From: Theobroma cacao
Taxonomy: Eukaryota; Streptophyta; Magnoliopsida; Malvales; Malvaceae
Direction of reading: 5' to 3'
Length of the DNA stretch: 64,000 bases
Assembly: GCF_000208745.1 (NCBI RefSeq)
Contig: NC_030858.1
Location: 35,190,061-35,254,060, forward strand
The position numbers were made by a program, and so were the translations under genes. The notes under the pieces were generated by a model. That model worked only from the letters and a program-made list of their open reading frames with translations. It was not told the DNA's origin and made no database searches. Below are positions 1-12,500 of this stretch, piece after piece (within the stretch, counting starts at the first letter, position 1; each line of letters starts with the position of its first letter).

Positions 1-443
1 GCTTGGAATGAAGGAAAAGATCGGTTACAGGTTTTACACTCGTAGATATAAAATCCAGCCTTGTTTGTCGTAGTAGCTATCTCAGAGAACTTTCGAGTTC
101 CAAACTTTTCAATCTTGACTTTCTCTTCCATATCCCTTTTCGGACCATCACTTTGTGCTAACATGATCAGGCAATTAGCCATGTCCTCTTCTTCCTCAGT
201 GCTCTCATAAATCTCGCTAGATGTCGTCGGAGAGGAAATTGAGTTGTATTCCTCCACCACTCCTCCTCCTCCTCCACCACCAGCAGCACCAGGACCACCG
301 CTATTGCCACCACCACTAGCACTTGAAGAGCTAGAGGTCACCGCGACACCGAACGGGGACGCTGACCTTTGGCGCTTTGTACGCTTGCCCTTCATGATCA
401 AAGCTTGGTCATTAGACCCCACAAATTCCTCTTGAGCTTGCAT
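1..443 (-). CDS. ZAT5-like C2H2 zinc-finger protein (5' part, truncated by window edge)
   Basis: The minus strand opens with an ATG at 443 and stays open to the window edge (147 codons). The N-terminus MQAQEEF is followed by KGKRTKRQR, a basic nuclear-localisation stretch typical of the ZAT5/ZAT14/ZAT18 group, then a Ser/Gly-rich linker, then STEEEEDMANCLIMLAQ, the conserved L-box-like block of this group. The last residues, ECKTCNRSFPSFQA, are the start of the first C2H2 finger with the plant QALGGH signature cut after QA. The family are nuclear DNA-binding proteins, mostly repressors with a C-terminal EAR motif, acting in stress and development. That end, and the second finger, lie outside the window. 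These genes are normally intronless, which fits. A downstream Met (residue 17) is possible as start, but the upstream Met matches the family. The poly-Gly run comes from a GGT/GGA repeat at about 262-300. Confidence 0.88.
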   Translation of the reverse strand, partial: MQAQEEFVGSNDQALIMKGKRTKRQRSASPFGVAVTSSSSSASGGGNSGGPGAAGGGGGGGVVEEYNSISSPTTSSEIYESTEEEEDMANCLIMLAQSDGPKRDMEEKVKIEKFGTRKFSEIATTTNKAGFYIYECKTCNRSFPSFQ

Positions 444-620
444 ATCCACCCTCTCCCCCAAACCAAAGCCCAGCCAAAGAGTACACGGGAGTTAGAAAAA
501 GAAAAAAAATTGTACTGTAAGAAGGAAAAAAGAGAAGCGAGTGACCTAACAAAGGAGATGAGTAACAGCTAGAGAGAAAAGAAATGAAGCAAGCAAAGAT
601 AGAGAGAGTATAAGGGGAAT

Positions 621-630
621 CTTATATATA
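621..630 (-). promoter_or_regulatory. Putative TATA box of the ZAT5-like gene
   Basis: On the minus strand the segment reads TATATATAAG, about 180 bases upstream of the ATG at 443, with a CT-rich leader (550-610) between them. Position and sequence fit a plant TATA box; the transcription start is not known. Confidence 0.5.
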
Positions 631-1088
631 GTGAATGGTAATAAGGGTGGTTGGTGTTTATGTATATACATTGAAACTTTCGTAATAAATTTGGGGTCAA
701 AACTCAAAAAAGCCGCCCCGTGAATAGTTACTATGTACTCTATGAATTTCCATATATACCACCAATCTTTTTCTTGCTTTCCCAACCTTCAAAGTTGTTA
801 CTATTAGTTGAAACAAATATCTTACTTGTGTCTACATCATTCGACCAATAATCAAATATCATTTCCCCTAATTCTTCCTTCTCATCCAATTTATATTTAA
901 TCTTTCAGTAATAATATTATAAAGAATTGTTGGTTTGAGAATTTGATTCTGAAGATTTTTTGGGTTAGAATTGCGACAACCAATTAGGAGAATAACTATA
1001 TATATTAAGCATTGATTAACTAAATCTTGGCAGTATCTTAGGGAGGAGAAGATAAGTGTAGGAAAAGATTAGAGTTGAGAATTAGGTG

Positions 1089-1114
1089 GAGAGAGAAAGA
1101 GAGAGGGAGAGAGG
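1089..1114. repeat. GA-rich microsatellite
   Basis: An imperfect GA/GAAA/GGGA run is visible. It may act as a GAGA-type promoter element, but no gene start is evident next to it. Confidence 0.7.
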
Positions 1115-1986
1115 CTGAAAAGGGGCAAAAATGAGAGTTAGGACAGTTCAATTGAGTTGGTGTTGTGTTAAGAGTCAGTTTCACACACAGACACTCACTT
1201 TCTTACACACACTGTGGCAGCCAAGTCACGAATACACACAAACAAAACCATTAAAAGCAAAGGGGAATTGCACGTTAAAAGCATGCTGCCCTCATTCACT
1301 CCATGTCTTCTTAAAGCAAAGTAGCGCCACAAAAATTGAGTCCCTGAGAGAGATTCTGGTTACTTTCAAGCAAACCCCATCACTTTTTTATTCTTTCTCT
1401 CTCTTTTTTTAGGATTATTATGATTTTGATCAAAGTATGGCATTTCTTTTTTCTGTCTGTCTCTGATCTCATGGAAAGCTTGTGGGAATAGACTGTAGTT
1501 TAGGGCACCCCCCATGGCCAACGCCCAGCCCAGCAAGAAAAGAAAGGCATTCAACTGCAAAGGTTTCCGTTGTCAAGTAGGCTTTTGTTGAACAGAGGAT
1601 GTTTACTTCACAAGTCACAAAGTATGGTTAACACAGGGATTCTGTGACTATTTTTCCAATTTCTTTTTTTCATGCTCTTTGGAAAGCCATTACATTGGGT
1701 TAATAATTCTTTCCCCACCATGCATATATCTAATCAACTAATTTCGTGAATTATTGAATCAATAGCTGAAAAGTCAATCTTGGCCTGTTAAAGAATTAAA
1801 ATACCAACTTCATTTATTGAAAATTTAATGGGGAAAGCTTAAATTTCAAGTTCAGTCTGCCAAACAAACCATGTTAGTGAAGCAGTTGGCATCATTGAAA
1901 TGCTGGGAATGAAAAATCTATGAAAGTCATTACCCACCAATTTTCTGCAAAATAAACAACAAATACACTAACAGAATAGCGCCGAG

Positions 1987-2067
1987 CATTTAGCTCAATA
2001 ATTGTGCATAATCTCCTTGTCTTAAGAATAAGGTTTGAATCTCCCTTTATCAAATTATTAAAAAAAA
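1987..2067 (+). mobile_element. SINE-like (tRNA-derived) remnant, plus orientation
   Basis: The segment contains TAGCTCAAT, TGCATAATCTCC, CTTAAGAATAAGG, TTTGAATCTCC and an A-rich tail. It matches, in the same order, the reverse complement of 3581-3660. The TTTGAATC block corresponds to a decayed pol III B box (GGTTCGAATCC in the other copy). Divergence between copies suggests an old insertion. Class assignment is inferred from the B box and the A-rich 3' end. Confidence 0.5.
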
Positions 2068-3580
2068 TATATACTAACAGAACAAGCATTTCATACTGGC
2101 AAAGTGGTAATTGACATGAAAATCATGATGGATGAGATTAAAAAAAGATAATAATTCATGACAAATTTTGTCATTTCAATCCCTCAATTTCAAAGGACGG
2201 GTCTATATCTGTTGCGTGGATGTGAATATATTAATATACATATACACATATTTACTTCCCTAACCCCAATTTAATAGCAAAGAGACAAAAAAAAAAAATA
2301 AGACTTGGTAAAGTAAGGTTGAGTGTAATTAGCTAGCTAGTTGGCTAATGTAAAAAGATTCTCAACTGACAATGATTAAATCCGTACTTTATTTATTCAT
2401 ACAAGTGCTAAATTCATTGTTTCCAACGATGCTCCTTGTCAAGAATTCATGCATCAATTACCACATTGAAACTAGTTTTCCCAGCTAATGTTTCATTTTC
2501 TCCTATAATTTGATTGAAATTCACTATTGTTTAGTGACACTAGGTGATATATACTCCAAAAAGTTATGAATCCTTTAGAAGCAATATGTGCAGTGCTCTG
2601 ATTGTTGTTAAGATGTGATATCTGTTTTTTCTTTAATTATTGGAAATGAAATCCTAATAATCACAAGAAAAATTAAATCATGTTTCCGAAACTTAATTGG
2701 ACTTGCTCTTCATAATGTTGATTTTTCAAAATCTTGTTTAGATGCCAAGGATTAGAGTGGTCCTCACATATTCCTTGTAATGGTAGAGTGATCAGGCTGT
2801 GCTCAATAAATTATTAAAGTGAACCTCCACCAAATACTCTTTCTCAATTGTTTTTCCTAAAAGAAATCTTGCTAAATTAGAAATACTGCAAATTTTACTG
2901 TAAATTAATTGTAATTTGTTTAGAAAAATAAAAATCTGGAGCAGATAATGACTCCAACCCAAAATTATAGGGCATCAACTTTGAATCTATTGCTATAATA
3001 TTTCACTATAATTAGTGTTTATTTACAGAAATATTACTCTCTTCTCAAAAAATTAATTTGAAAGAATATGCAAATTTAACGTGTTTGGTACGGAATTGAA
3101 ACACTTTATTTATTTCTTTTAAAGTGCTTGACATGACATTTATTTAGAGTATATTTACACTTATATTTATTGAATAACTTTTAATTAGTTCAATTTTTAG
3201 AATGTAAGGGACTGAAATTGTTATAATTGTTCATCCTTTCATTAATTAAGTGGTGGAATAGATTGGGGATCGATGGTTTTAACACAAATATAGGTCAATT
3301 TGTTTGATTGGATTAAAATTAAGAGCCACAAAAGCTTTAAGTTAGGTGTAAGTCACCAATTAGGTACCCCAAATCACAATTCAAATGATGCTATTAATGA
3401 TTAAAGGTGTTATCAATGTTTCTACAAAATCAAAATAAGAAATGTGTAGGTAGATGTGACAAGTTTTTTCTTTAGGTCACACTTGCCAGAGTAACACGTT
3501 GCTAGTTGTGAGCAATGCTTAATCTTCATGCCTTGCCGAAGTAATTAATTGCCTTTTGTCTTGTTTTCTGTTTTATGTAT

Positions 3581-3660
3581 TTTTTTTTTTATAATTAGAA
3601 AGGGGGGATTCGAACCCTATTGTTTAGGTAAAGGGATTATGCATCAACTAATTAATCAAT
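3581..3660 (-). mobile_element. SINE-like (tRNA-derived) remnant, minus orientation
   Basis: Read on the minus strand, this holds TTGATGCATAATCCC, then GGGTTCGAATCCCCCC, then TTCTAATTAT and an A-tail. GGTTCGAATCC is an exact match to the tRNA B-box consensus GGTTCGANNCC. The order of blocks matches the copy at 1987-2067. It is too short and lacks cloverleaf pairing for a tRNA gene. Confidence 0.55.
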
Positions 3661-4769
3661 TTTTTTTGTTTTATGTATGATAATATAATGAATATCGTGA
3701 TAAGCATATCCTTAATTCATGTTTTCTTCCCTAATTCGTTGTTAGATCGAAAAGTGTTAGTTGCAAACCTCGACCCACAGCCAAATGAACTACCTTTTTG
3801 CCCTCTCTTTGTGCCTTGGGGTGGCAATTCGGATCAATTATTCTGATCAAATCAATGTTTGTATCATAAAAACAACTCTCATTAATTTGAATCTTGTGAT
3901 GATGAAAGGGTGGAATTCATATGGGATGGCTTCTTATATATAAAAAAGGATTGAGATTAATGGGTTGGAAGAAATTAATTTGTAACATGATGAAACGTAT
4001 CATAGATTCATGTTTTTAATCTAAAAAACCTATCTGATAAGTGGCTGAAGATTTTTTTTTATAAATTAAAAATTCATTCATCTCTTACTTATTTGAAATT
4101 ATAAAAAAAGGTAGATTCCTTCTACTATTAAATATATAGTTCCAAAGTTAGATGTATGAGAAATAAATATATAAGATATGTATCAGAGTGGGGCTGAGAG
4201 AGCTGATTCTTGGCGTAAGAAATTAATGTTGTTTGTTAAATGAGGCACGTAAGGGAAGGTGCACAGCCGCAATTCTTTGCTGTCTTCTGTTGTTGCTAAA
4301 GCCCCTGAAGGAAGTTGTAAAGTAAAGCAAAGCAAAGCGTTCTTCTTTTTCTCATCATATACCCAATGCCAATGTAACAGAAAAAGCTAATTAATTTGAT
4401 TATAAGTTCATATATAAGATAATTATCAAAATCTTAATTAATTAAGATGTGATTAATGAAATATAAGAGTTTACATAGATTTTACACACTGTACATATAT
4501 AAAGTAATACTTTGTAATTAAGTAATAGTGTATAAATTCTGTGAAGTGGAGATATGTGATACCTAGTTACAATTTAATTCTATCACTTACACTATTCAAA
4601 CCGGATATAACAAACTTTGAGTCATAAAAATAGAAATTGAGTATTTTGATTTCTTTTTTATTTGTTTCATTGTCTTTTGATGTGTACTTAAGTATAATTT
4701 GTAAAACAATTACTCTTTTTTTTTTTTTTCGTTCAGTAGAACAATTACTCTTGTTTCTTTTTTCTAGCC

Positions 4770-5478
4770 TTAGTGTCACAGTCCCAAAAAGAAGTCATGT
4801 GAATCTTACATCGAAGAGAATATATGGTTTTCAATGGCTAGAGCCATAAGTCTCACAAAAGAAACCTCACAGACTGAAAGTGGTGTGAACTTTTAAATGC
4901 CAATATCACTCTAATACATAATTAATATATAAAATTCATTACTCCGACCATGACATCTTCTCCCACTTCAATAAGGATCTATTATCTTCAGTGGCATATC
5001 GTTAGTACCAGAATTTGTTTTGATACCAACTGGCTCCATTGTCCTCAGTGACACGTTGTTAGTACCAAAATCCATTTTGATATCAACTGTCACGGTCTAT
5101 ATCAGACCCTATTAATCTGTTCGCCTCACAGGTTGAAGGTGGTGTGAACCTTTAACTGCCACGCCCTTTGGTCTCACAAGTTGAAGGTAATGTGAACAAA
5201 CAGTCAAGGTCCACACTAACCCTTGTGAAGTATTATCTACTTTGGTCTATTGACCTTACGGTTTTGTCTCACAAAAAATGCCTCACAAGTTAAAAGGTAG
5301 TGTGAACCTTTAAATGCCTAATATGACTCTATTACATAGTCAATCTAAGATTCATGGCTCTACTTGGCTCCTCATTGAAGCTTCTGTTTTATGTGAGACT
5401 TATGACTCTATTCGTTAGGAGTATATATTTTTTTCGATTTGAGATTCACGTGGCTTCCCTCTAAGTCCGTGACACTTA
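4770..5478. mobile_element. Non-autonomous foldback / TIR transposable element (~0.7 kb)
   Basis: The two ends are imperfect inverted repeats of about 90 bases. The left arm begins AGTGTCAC (4772) and carries GTGAATCTTACATCGAA and CATAAGTCTCACA. The right arm, read in reverse complement from about 5476, begins AGTGTCAC and carries GTGAATCTCAAATCGAA and CATAAGTCTCACA in the same order. The interior holds three or four direct copies of a block like CCTCACARGTTGAAGGT-GTGTGAAC (about 4868, 5128, 5175, 5282) and two copies of GTTAGTACCA (about 5002 and 5060). There is no transposase frame. No clear target-site duplication was found. Superfamily not assigned. Confidence 0.7.
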
Positions 5479-5479
5479 G

Positions 5480-8400
5480 CAACCTTGTAGTAAACATTAT
5501 CCTATAACAAGATCATATTAAAAAAATCCAATAAAATGATACTATTTAAATCTGGCTTAAGATATACCGATGAAGAGATGTTGATTGATCAAATATAATA
5601 TTTGATTTATATAAGCATGTATTAGCTAAGAAAATCATTTTGGGATTGGCTGTACATGGGATTCGTTGATGATTATTTTTAGATATTTGATCCAATATCC
5701 AATTGGACTTAATTGACGATTAAGTATAATTAGAGGATAATTATATTTAATGAATAAATATTTTTAACCCATAGAAATTCTTGGTGATCAAGTAATAATG
5801 AGAGAAATGAATTTTCTTCGGAATAATAAAAATATCATATTACATAGGGTGGAGGGTATTTCATAGATTTAAATATTAGTGAGCATGAAAATTTGGTTTG
5901 TTTCAAGAGTTGAGATTTAGTGTTTATTTATTGATGCTTTGTATTTTTGTAATCTCTAATATTAATATTGAATGTGTTTTTATTTAAAATTTTGACAATT
6001 ATGAATGAAATAAAAATTAATGAGACTGATAATGAATTAATAATGGATTCTAACTTAATTTTTATCAGTATATTAACAAGACACCATAGAGTTAATCTCA
6101 TCCAAAATTGAATACTAAACTTTTCTCAAATTTGGGGTCTTTTCCAAACTCTGGGCTCTTTGTTGAGAGATGGGGCCTATCTGCTGCTGTCATCAGATAG
6201 AGCAACACACTCTCAAGCCTCTACAGACACTACACTACACTCAACTAGTGAGCTTAATACTCACTCCACTCACCCACCTCTCTCTCTGACCATTTCTCTT
6301 GGGAGAAAGGGAGAGGGATCAGGAAGAGGCTGAGCCACAAGTCATGGGGTGTGACTCATGGAAGCATGTTAGTTGCAACTTGCAAGTTGCAGCTCAACCT
6401 CAAATTAAACTATTTGATTAAACAAACAAACAGATGTAAGTGTTTTTGTTTTATATGTTTTTTGGCTGTCAGTGAACAAACAAATTAAGCTGGCTTGTCC
6501 TTTATTCTTTTTTATTTTTCTTGGTTGTCAGTGGACCAACTCCCTTTGGAATTGGAACTGGTAAGAACATAAGAAAAATCCCTTGAGTAAAGTATCTAGA
6601 AGTCAGCATGGCATTTATGTCTAGCAATGGTGGATGACCAAAACCCCTCAAAAACTGGGGAGATCAAAAGGAAAAAGCTGTAAGGTTGGTTGAGCCAAAT
6701 ACAGTGGATGCTCTTGTTCTTATAAAAATTCAACAACAAATTTGGGATTTCTTTAATCTTTTGCTTCTTACGAAAAACCCAGAAACTGAGTAGACATTAG
6801 CAAACAAATTACCAAACCAAGTGTAATAAAGCATTAATCCAGCTCATGCTACAAGGAGAAGATAGGGATGCCTGGTCCAAACCGGTTGTTACAAGAATTT
6901 TATTATAAAGACTCTTCGGTATCATTACTACTTTGTTTGCTAGCTGGGATAACTAATTCTTGCCTGCACTTGGATTAATTTGATGAATTAGGTTACTTTT
7001 TGCATAACTGCTGGTCCATATGCCTGATGTCATCTGAAAATTTTCCCATGATTTTCCTTCCATTGTTTCCAGTGCTACTTTGATCTGTTTAAACTTCACT
7101 CAAAAGCATTCCCCCAAGTCTACTTAATGCAGGGTTGGAGTATTGTGCAAGGCACCTTTCCTTCTCATCTAACAGTATATTATTATAGTGTAGTTCAAGT
7201 CAGATCCTTGAAACATCTATTTCTTATTTATTTGTATTTACTCGCAGTTCACACCAATATATATTCATGTTAGAAATCATCTTGGTGTGGTGATAGAGAC
7301 ATTTGAGGCGTGGGATGAGTAAGGATTTAGCTTCTGGCTTGGACCAAAAAGTAGTACAAAAGTAAATATCGCTATCTGCAGAAACCCAAAAGCAAGCAAT
7401 GCAGAAGGAGTCAATCGCCTTTTTTTTTTGGTAGGAGCAACCCCACTTGCATTATCCTGAGTGCGTCAACTATCTCTAATTTAAGCGTATAGTGAAGCTG
7501 AGAGACTTACAAACCATGTCAACAGTTTAGGGCCAAACCACAGACTGTATTCATCTGTCAACTTTGCTACTTATATATATATATATTAGATACACACTGA
7601 TAATAGCCATGAATAAATGGAGCATGAATCCAGATAGCTAACAACAGCAGCAGAAGAGAGAGTTTTGCATGCCGAATCCTATAAAATTTGTGAGTTTATC
7701 TTGCACTTTCATGTTGACATAAAGGTAATGGTGGGTAGTGGCAGTGTCAGTGATGGCTTTTAGTAGCAGATGATGATGCGTAGGAGTACCACTTTGGGAA
7801 GTTGTAAGTAATGGCACAAGGAAGAAAAACGAGGACAGCGGTAGCCATCAAATCCTTATACTAGCTTTTAAGGACAATTGACTTTATGCCAACTCTATAC
7901 ACATAAATCCATTGATATAGGCTTCCACGACTACTCTTTTCACTTGTTAATTTCTACTTTGCATCTCACAATTGCCTCGTGATTTAACTCTCGATCAAGC
8001 ATTAAATCAAAGCTAACAAATCTTAACTCAATAGATTGCTGCCGTATACTTGCCCCCAGCGGCCTTCATTGCAGTATCTCTATACATTAGCTGTTCCAAT
8101 CAAAACCTGACAGACAACAAAAAAAAAGGCATGTTCCTTTTTCATATCTGTTTAATTTGAGTTTGATTAGGTCGCCGACCTACTGACACTCTTTGTTCCT
8201 TAATTTCAACCTAACGATTAATGATTTCAATGAATGATTGAGTGACCAACCTACTCATTTTTGCAAGTAATTTGTCATATAATAAAAAGCTTGTATGAGA
8301 TTGTGGAACTTGATTTTATGAATACAAGTAATTAAGTACCTTTCTTCCTCCCATTATTTAACCATAAAATATATTTTTAAAAAATAAATCTTATATATTA

Positions 8401-9564
8401 TGGTGATCAAACTTATTGAATGATATATATCTTACAATAATTAAGCAATAATCCTTCTTCCACAACCCTTAAAAACCTGATTGAAGTTTATATTTGATCT
8501 GCTTAGGTTAGTTGACATGCTTAAATTAACTTAATAATGGGTTTTATGTATTGCAAAAAAGAAGTAGAATTAAAGTCTAGTGCTAATAGAAAATTCCAAT
8601 CAGCAACTAACAGATGTGACATGAACATAATCCCACTTGTTTCCTTTGGTGCACCAGTCAAACTAATTACTATTACTTGTTCCACTTTGTGAAGAAGATT
8701 ACTGTTCAAAGGGAGAACCGTTTCAGGAAAGATATTTTCGTATTTTGTATGTATATATACATATATACATGTATTAATGGTTACTTACCAACTGAAAAAG
8801 CAGGTTGCTTCAGTGGCTCATCTGCTTGTTGATTAAGATTTTTCTTTATTCTTTCATAGTTTCGGCGCAAAATACTGGATGGTGCTTCTAACTTAAATAG
8901 AAAGGCAACACTTTGTACAACTTGTGAAAGTAATGTAATCTTAACCAATTTTATAAGATCAATAAATTGGAAGTACCAGGTAGGTTTAATGCTATGGTAA
9001 AAGAATCGATTTGCTGTTATATGTGGGGGTGGTTGGGCTTCAGCTAAGAACCACCAGGCGGAGGCCCATACGACGAGCTATTAGCTCAATGGTTCATGGT
9101 TCAGGATGCCTTGAGGGCAGGGGGCACGTTGGTCTATGTAGTGAAAGCTACGGCCGAGAGGCTTAGAGGCTAAGGCCCAACGTTGAAACAAGAATGTAGC
9201 TGGTATTTCTTGGGTCCAAGAGTTTGATTAGTGTCCTAGCAGATTTACTGGTTTCTACTGGCAGACAGCCAGAGACACAACTGGCCGCCGCATGGCATCA
9301 AAAATTTCTGTAGCCAGCAGCATAAAGTTTCATTCTCATATTGAAAAATCTGTGAAAAGATGGAATTAGCAACTCAAAAAGCAAGTTCGCTGCTACATTC
9401 ACAAACCATGCAAGTTAAGTTTTTATTGTGTAGGGAATCATAACAGACAAAGATCAAGGTCTCATATTACACTCTCAACCTTGAAAGTAACATGCGGCTA
9501 TGTAACAGAAGTTGGCAAAAGCAAGTGACAAATAGCACGGACTGCACTTTTATCATTGCAAGAT
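5480..9564. other. Intergenic region downstream of CSD2
   Basis: No gene was recognised. The stretch 9020-9310 is clearly less AT-rich than its surroundings (see findings). The last few hundred bases before 9565 are likely 3' UTR of CSD2. The other sequence shows only short random frames and a small TA run at about 7573-7587. Confidence 0.55.
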
Positions 9565-12500
9565 TTATATTGGAGTCAAGCCGACGACACCTGCACACAT
9601 ATTACCAATACAAGTGAACATGCGAGGGAGCTAAGAATTCAATAAATGTTTGAAATGTATCAGCTTTTATATGAAGAACATATGTTATGCTGGGAAGAAT
9701 ATCGGCCAGGCATGTCAAAGATTGTCAGAGTTTAAAAGTCACAACAGGAGAATGCCCAACTGATATCAGCACTGTAAGATCACTTAGTCCAACATTAGCT
9801 TTTAAGCCTCCAAACATGAGTTAAACATCTCTTTCCCTATGTTACAAAGGCTTGGGGACAAACTCCTGGATATTGGTCTCAGATTAGATGTTAAGGCTCT
9901 GAATTGGCACACAGCAAATGACAAAATTATGTCCAATAGAAAGCAGATAGATATATATACCATATCCATTGCCAAGCCATAGGCATTTAAGTAATTTAAA
10001 CATTTCAAGACTCCATCTGTGATGGCTTACTAGTTCTTCTAGCAGTTGCAAATTTATCAAAATCTAAAAACATGATATCTGTTAGTCCATATCCTCCCAT
10101 GGCCTTCTAAAACCCCTCCCCACACCCCCACCCCCACCCACCACCACCCCCCCCCCNNNNNNNNNNNNNNNNNNNNNNNNNNNNNNNNNNNNNNNNNNNN
10201 NNNNNNNNNNNNNNNNNNNNNNNNNNNNNNNNNNNNNNNNNNNNCCCCCCCCCCTCCATAAAAAAAAATTGAATAAATAGACTTGAACATACACCTATCT
10301 GAAGGAAGTACAATACACTGATCTAATTTAGTCAGGTTTTGAGAAAAGGTTAAACCAAAAGCAATATCAGTCATTCAAGCAAAATCAAGGCTTGAACAGA
10401 GCCAAGAAGCTTAAACCCCAAAATAAAATAAAGGCCATGGGAAACTGGTATTAAAAGTTGCAGAGTCCTCCAAGCTAATAATATACTTTTTGCTTAGCCA
10501 AAATAATCAAGGACAAAACAAACAAAAGATACTTATGCTCAAACCATAGATGCAGGAATAAAGAAATCAGAGATATCTGGAAAAAGTATGAACTTCTTGT
10601 CTACTCTTAAAACACATAGGCATATACACAAAAGTACATGTATACGTACCACATGCCAATCTTCCACCTGCGTTGCCAGTGGTTAGACTAAGTTCATGTC
10701 CACCTGCAGATGCATAACCATATAGAAATATAAGAAAAACAAAGTTAGGAAGCAAATAAGAGCACATGAAAGAAATGACAAAAATATAATGTGATTATAG
10801 GAAAAAAAAAGTCCAACTGTTTTCAAATAAAAACCAAAATATGCCCCTGACTAAGTATATCAGCTATGATGAAGCATAATATTTAAGGAAAAGTATTCTT
10901 TCTCTGACCAAATTCCACTCTCCTATGTCCAATATACTATAAGTCGCCCTTCTCTAACTATAATAAAGTACGAATCCACAACTTATGAGGGAAGTTTCCT
11001 TGCAAAGCAAAGTCGAGAATCATGAGCCAAATAATTACCCTTTCCAAGATCATCCTCAAGCTCATGAACCACAAGTGCTCTTCCAATGATTGCATTGGGG
11101 CCACTAAGTGGTATCTGCACATGAGAGTAAAAAATTTAGAAACTGAAAAGGAAGCAGTAACAAGAGCCTTTCACACTGCGAAGGAAAATTGCGCATGCAC
11201 AGACACACAAGAGAATGGGCATGCTTGGACACTTGCACACAATTTATCAGAAAGAAACATAGGTTTGAACAGCACCTGCTTGTCCACAATTGTTGCCTCT
11301 GCCACTCCTGTCACCCAAACATTAAGCAATGAATAGAGCTAATTGGTGGACAGAATCATTTTATACAAAATTTAAGAATGCATTACCATCAGCATTAGCA
11401 ACTATGTTTCCCAGGTCACCCGCATGGCGTACTTTATCCTCAGGAGCACCATGTGTCATGTTGTTAGGATTGAAATGTGCTCCTATCAATTAAAATTTTA
11501 AAAAATAAAATTTTATATATACATTAATTGAAATACAATAAGATTCTAAAACATGAGATTCAAATGCAATAAGTTCTACCTGTTGACATGCATCCATTTG
11601 TTGTGTCACCAAACTCGTGCTACACATAAAACAAAGAGAAAGATTAAAATCATAGATTTGAAAGAACTTTTCTGTGCTCAAATCCTTTGACAATGAGCAG
11701 CTAAAGCCAAAAACACTCACTAGGTGGAACCCATGAGGCCCTGGAGTAAGACCAGTAATACGAACATTTACAGTTGTAGGACCTATTTACAAAAGAAATA
11801 AGTAAGCATTTACAGATGATAGCAACACTTGATTGCCAGAAAATTGGAAAACTACAAACTTAAAATTTTTTCTTTTTTACTATTGAATTTTCAGTGACTC
11901 CTAGAGTTGAGTTTCCATATCAAACAGCGAAAGTAAGAACATGTCAAGTAAAGTTTCAATAAGGCCTTCATTTCCTAAAATTTGTTGCAGGCTAGACATT
12001 CCCTTCAACTTTAACTTGAACATAAAAAATCTGAGTACAACACCCAGAAAACAATCAGTATAATTATCAGCTTGAAAAACTAGAAGAAAATTGTCCTAGC
12101 ACTAAAAATCTGGCATTTACAACATTTTAAAAAAAAAAAATCTCGAAGCAGAACTGAGCATACCCTAAATTTACCATGACTCTATCCAACCTCAAAGTAT
12201 CAAACTTGGATATGAATTCGCCAATAACAAAAACCCCCAAAAGCAAAATGTACTCTTTTCCTTTCTTTTGCTTCTTCTCCTCAAACAAACAAAGAATTCC
12301 CAAGAAAGAAACCAAATTTCCCAACTAAAAAGCAACAAAATCCAGAACCCAAATCACAAAAATGTATAACAAAAACCTAAATACAAAGAAAAAAAGATAC
12401 AAAAGAAAGAAGAAACTCACCATCATCATCTTGGGTCAACGTGACGACACCTTCAACTTTGGAATCACCTTTAAGGACAGCCACTGCTTTCTTGGTAGCA

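Larger units (their letters stand above)
444..4760. other. Intergenic region upstream of the ZAT5-like gene
   Basis: No gene was recognised. The first 300 bases are leader and core promoter of the ZAT gene. A GA-rich microsatellite lies at about 1089-1114. The rest is AT-rich DNA with SINE-like remnants (listed separately). Open frames here are short, have biased composition and show no family resemblance. Confidence 0.6.

Noticed and set aside
3600..3625. tRNA T-arm-like sequence GGTTCGAATCC
   Set aside because: There is no acceptor stem, D-arm or anticodon loop around it; it fits a SINE-derived remnant better.
6130..6380. Pyrimidine/purine-rich stretch considered as a microRNA hairpin
   Set aside because: No match by eye to conserved plant miRNAs (156, 159, 160, 164, 166, 167, 172, 319, 390 and others), and the arms pair poorly.
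10057..10374. Minus-strand open frames with Gly/Trp-rich sequence around the N gap
   Set aside because: They are translations of the C-rich simple repeat and the gap itself; the interval is an intron of CSD2.
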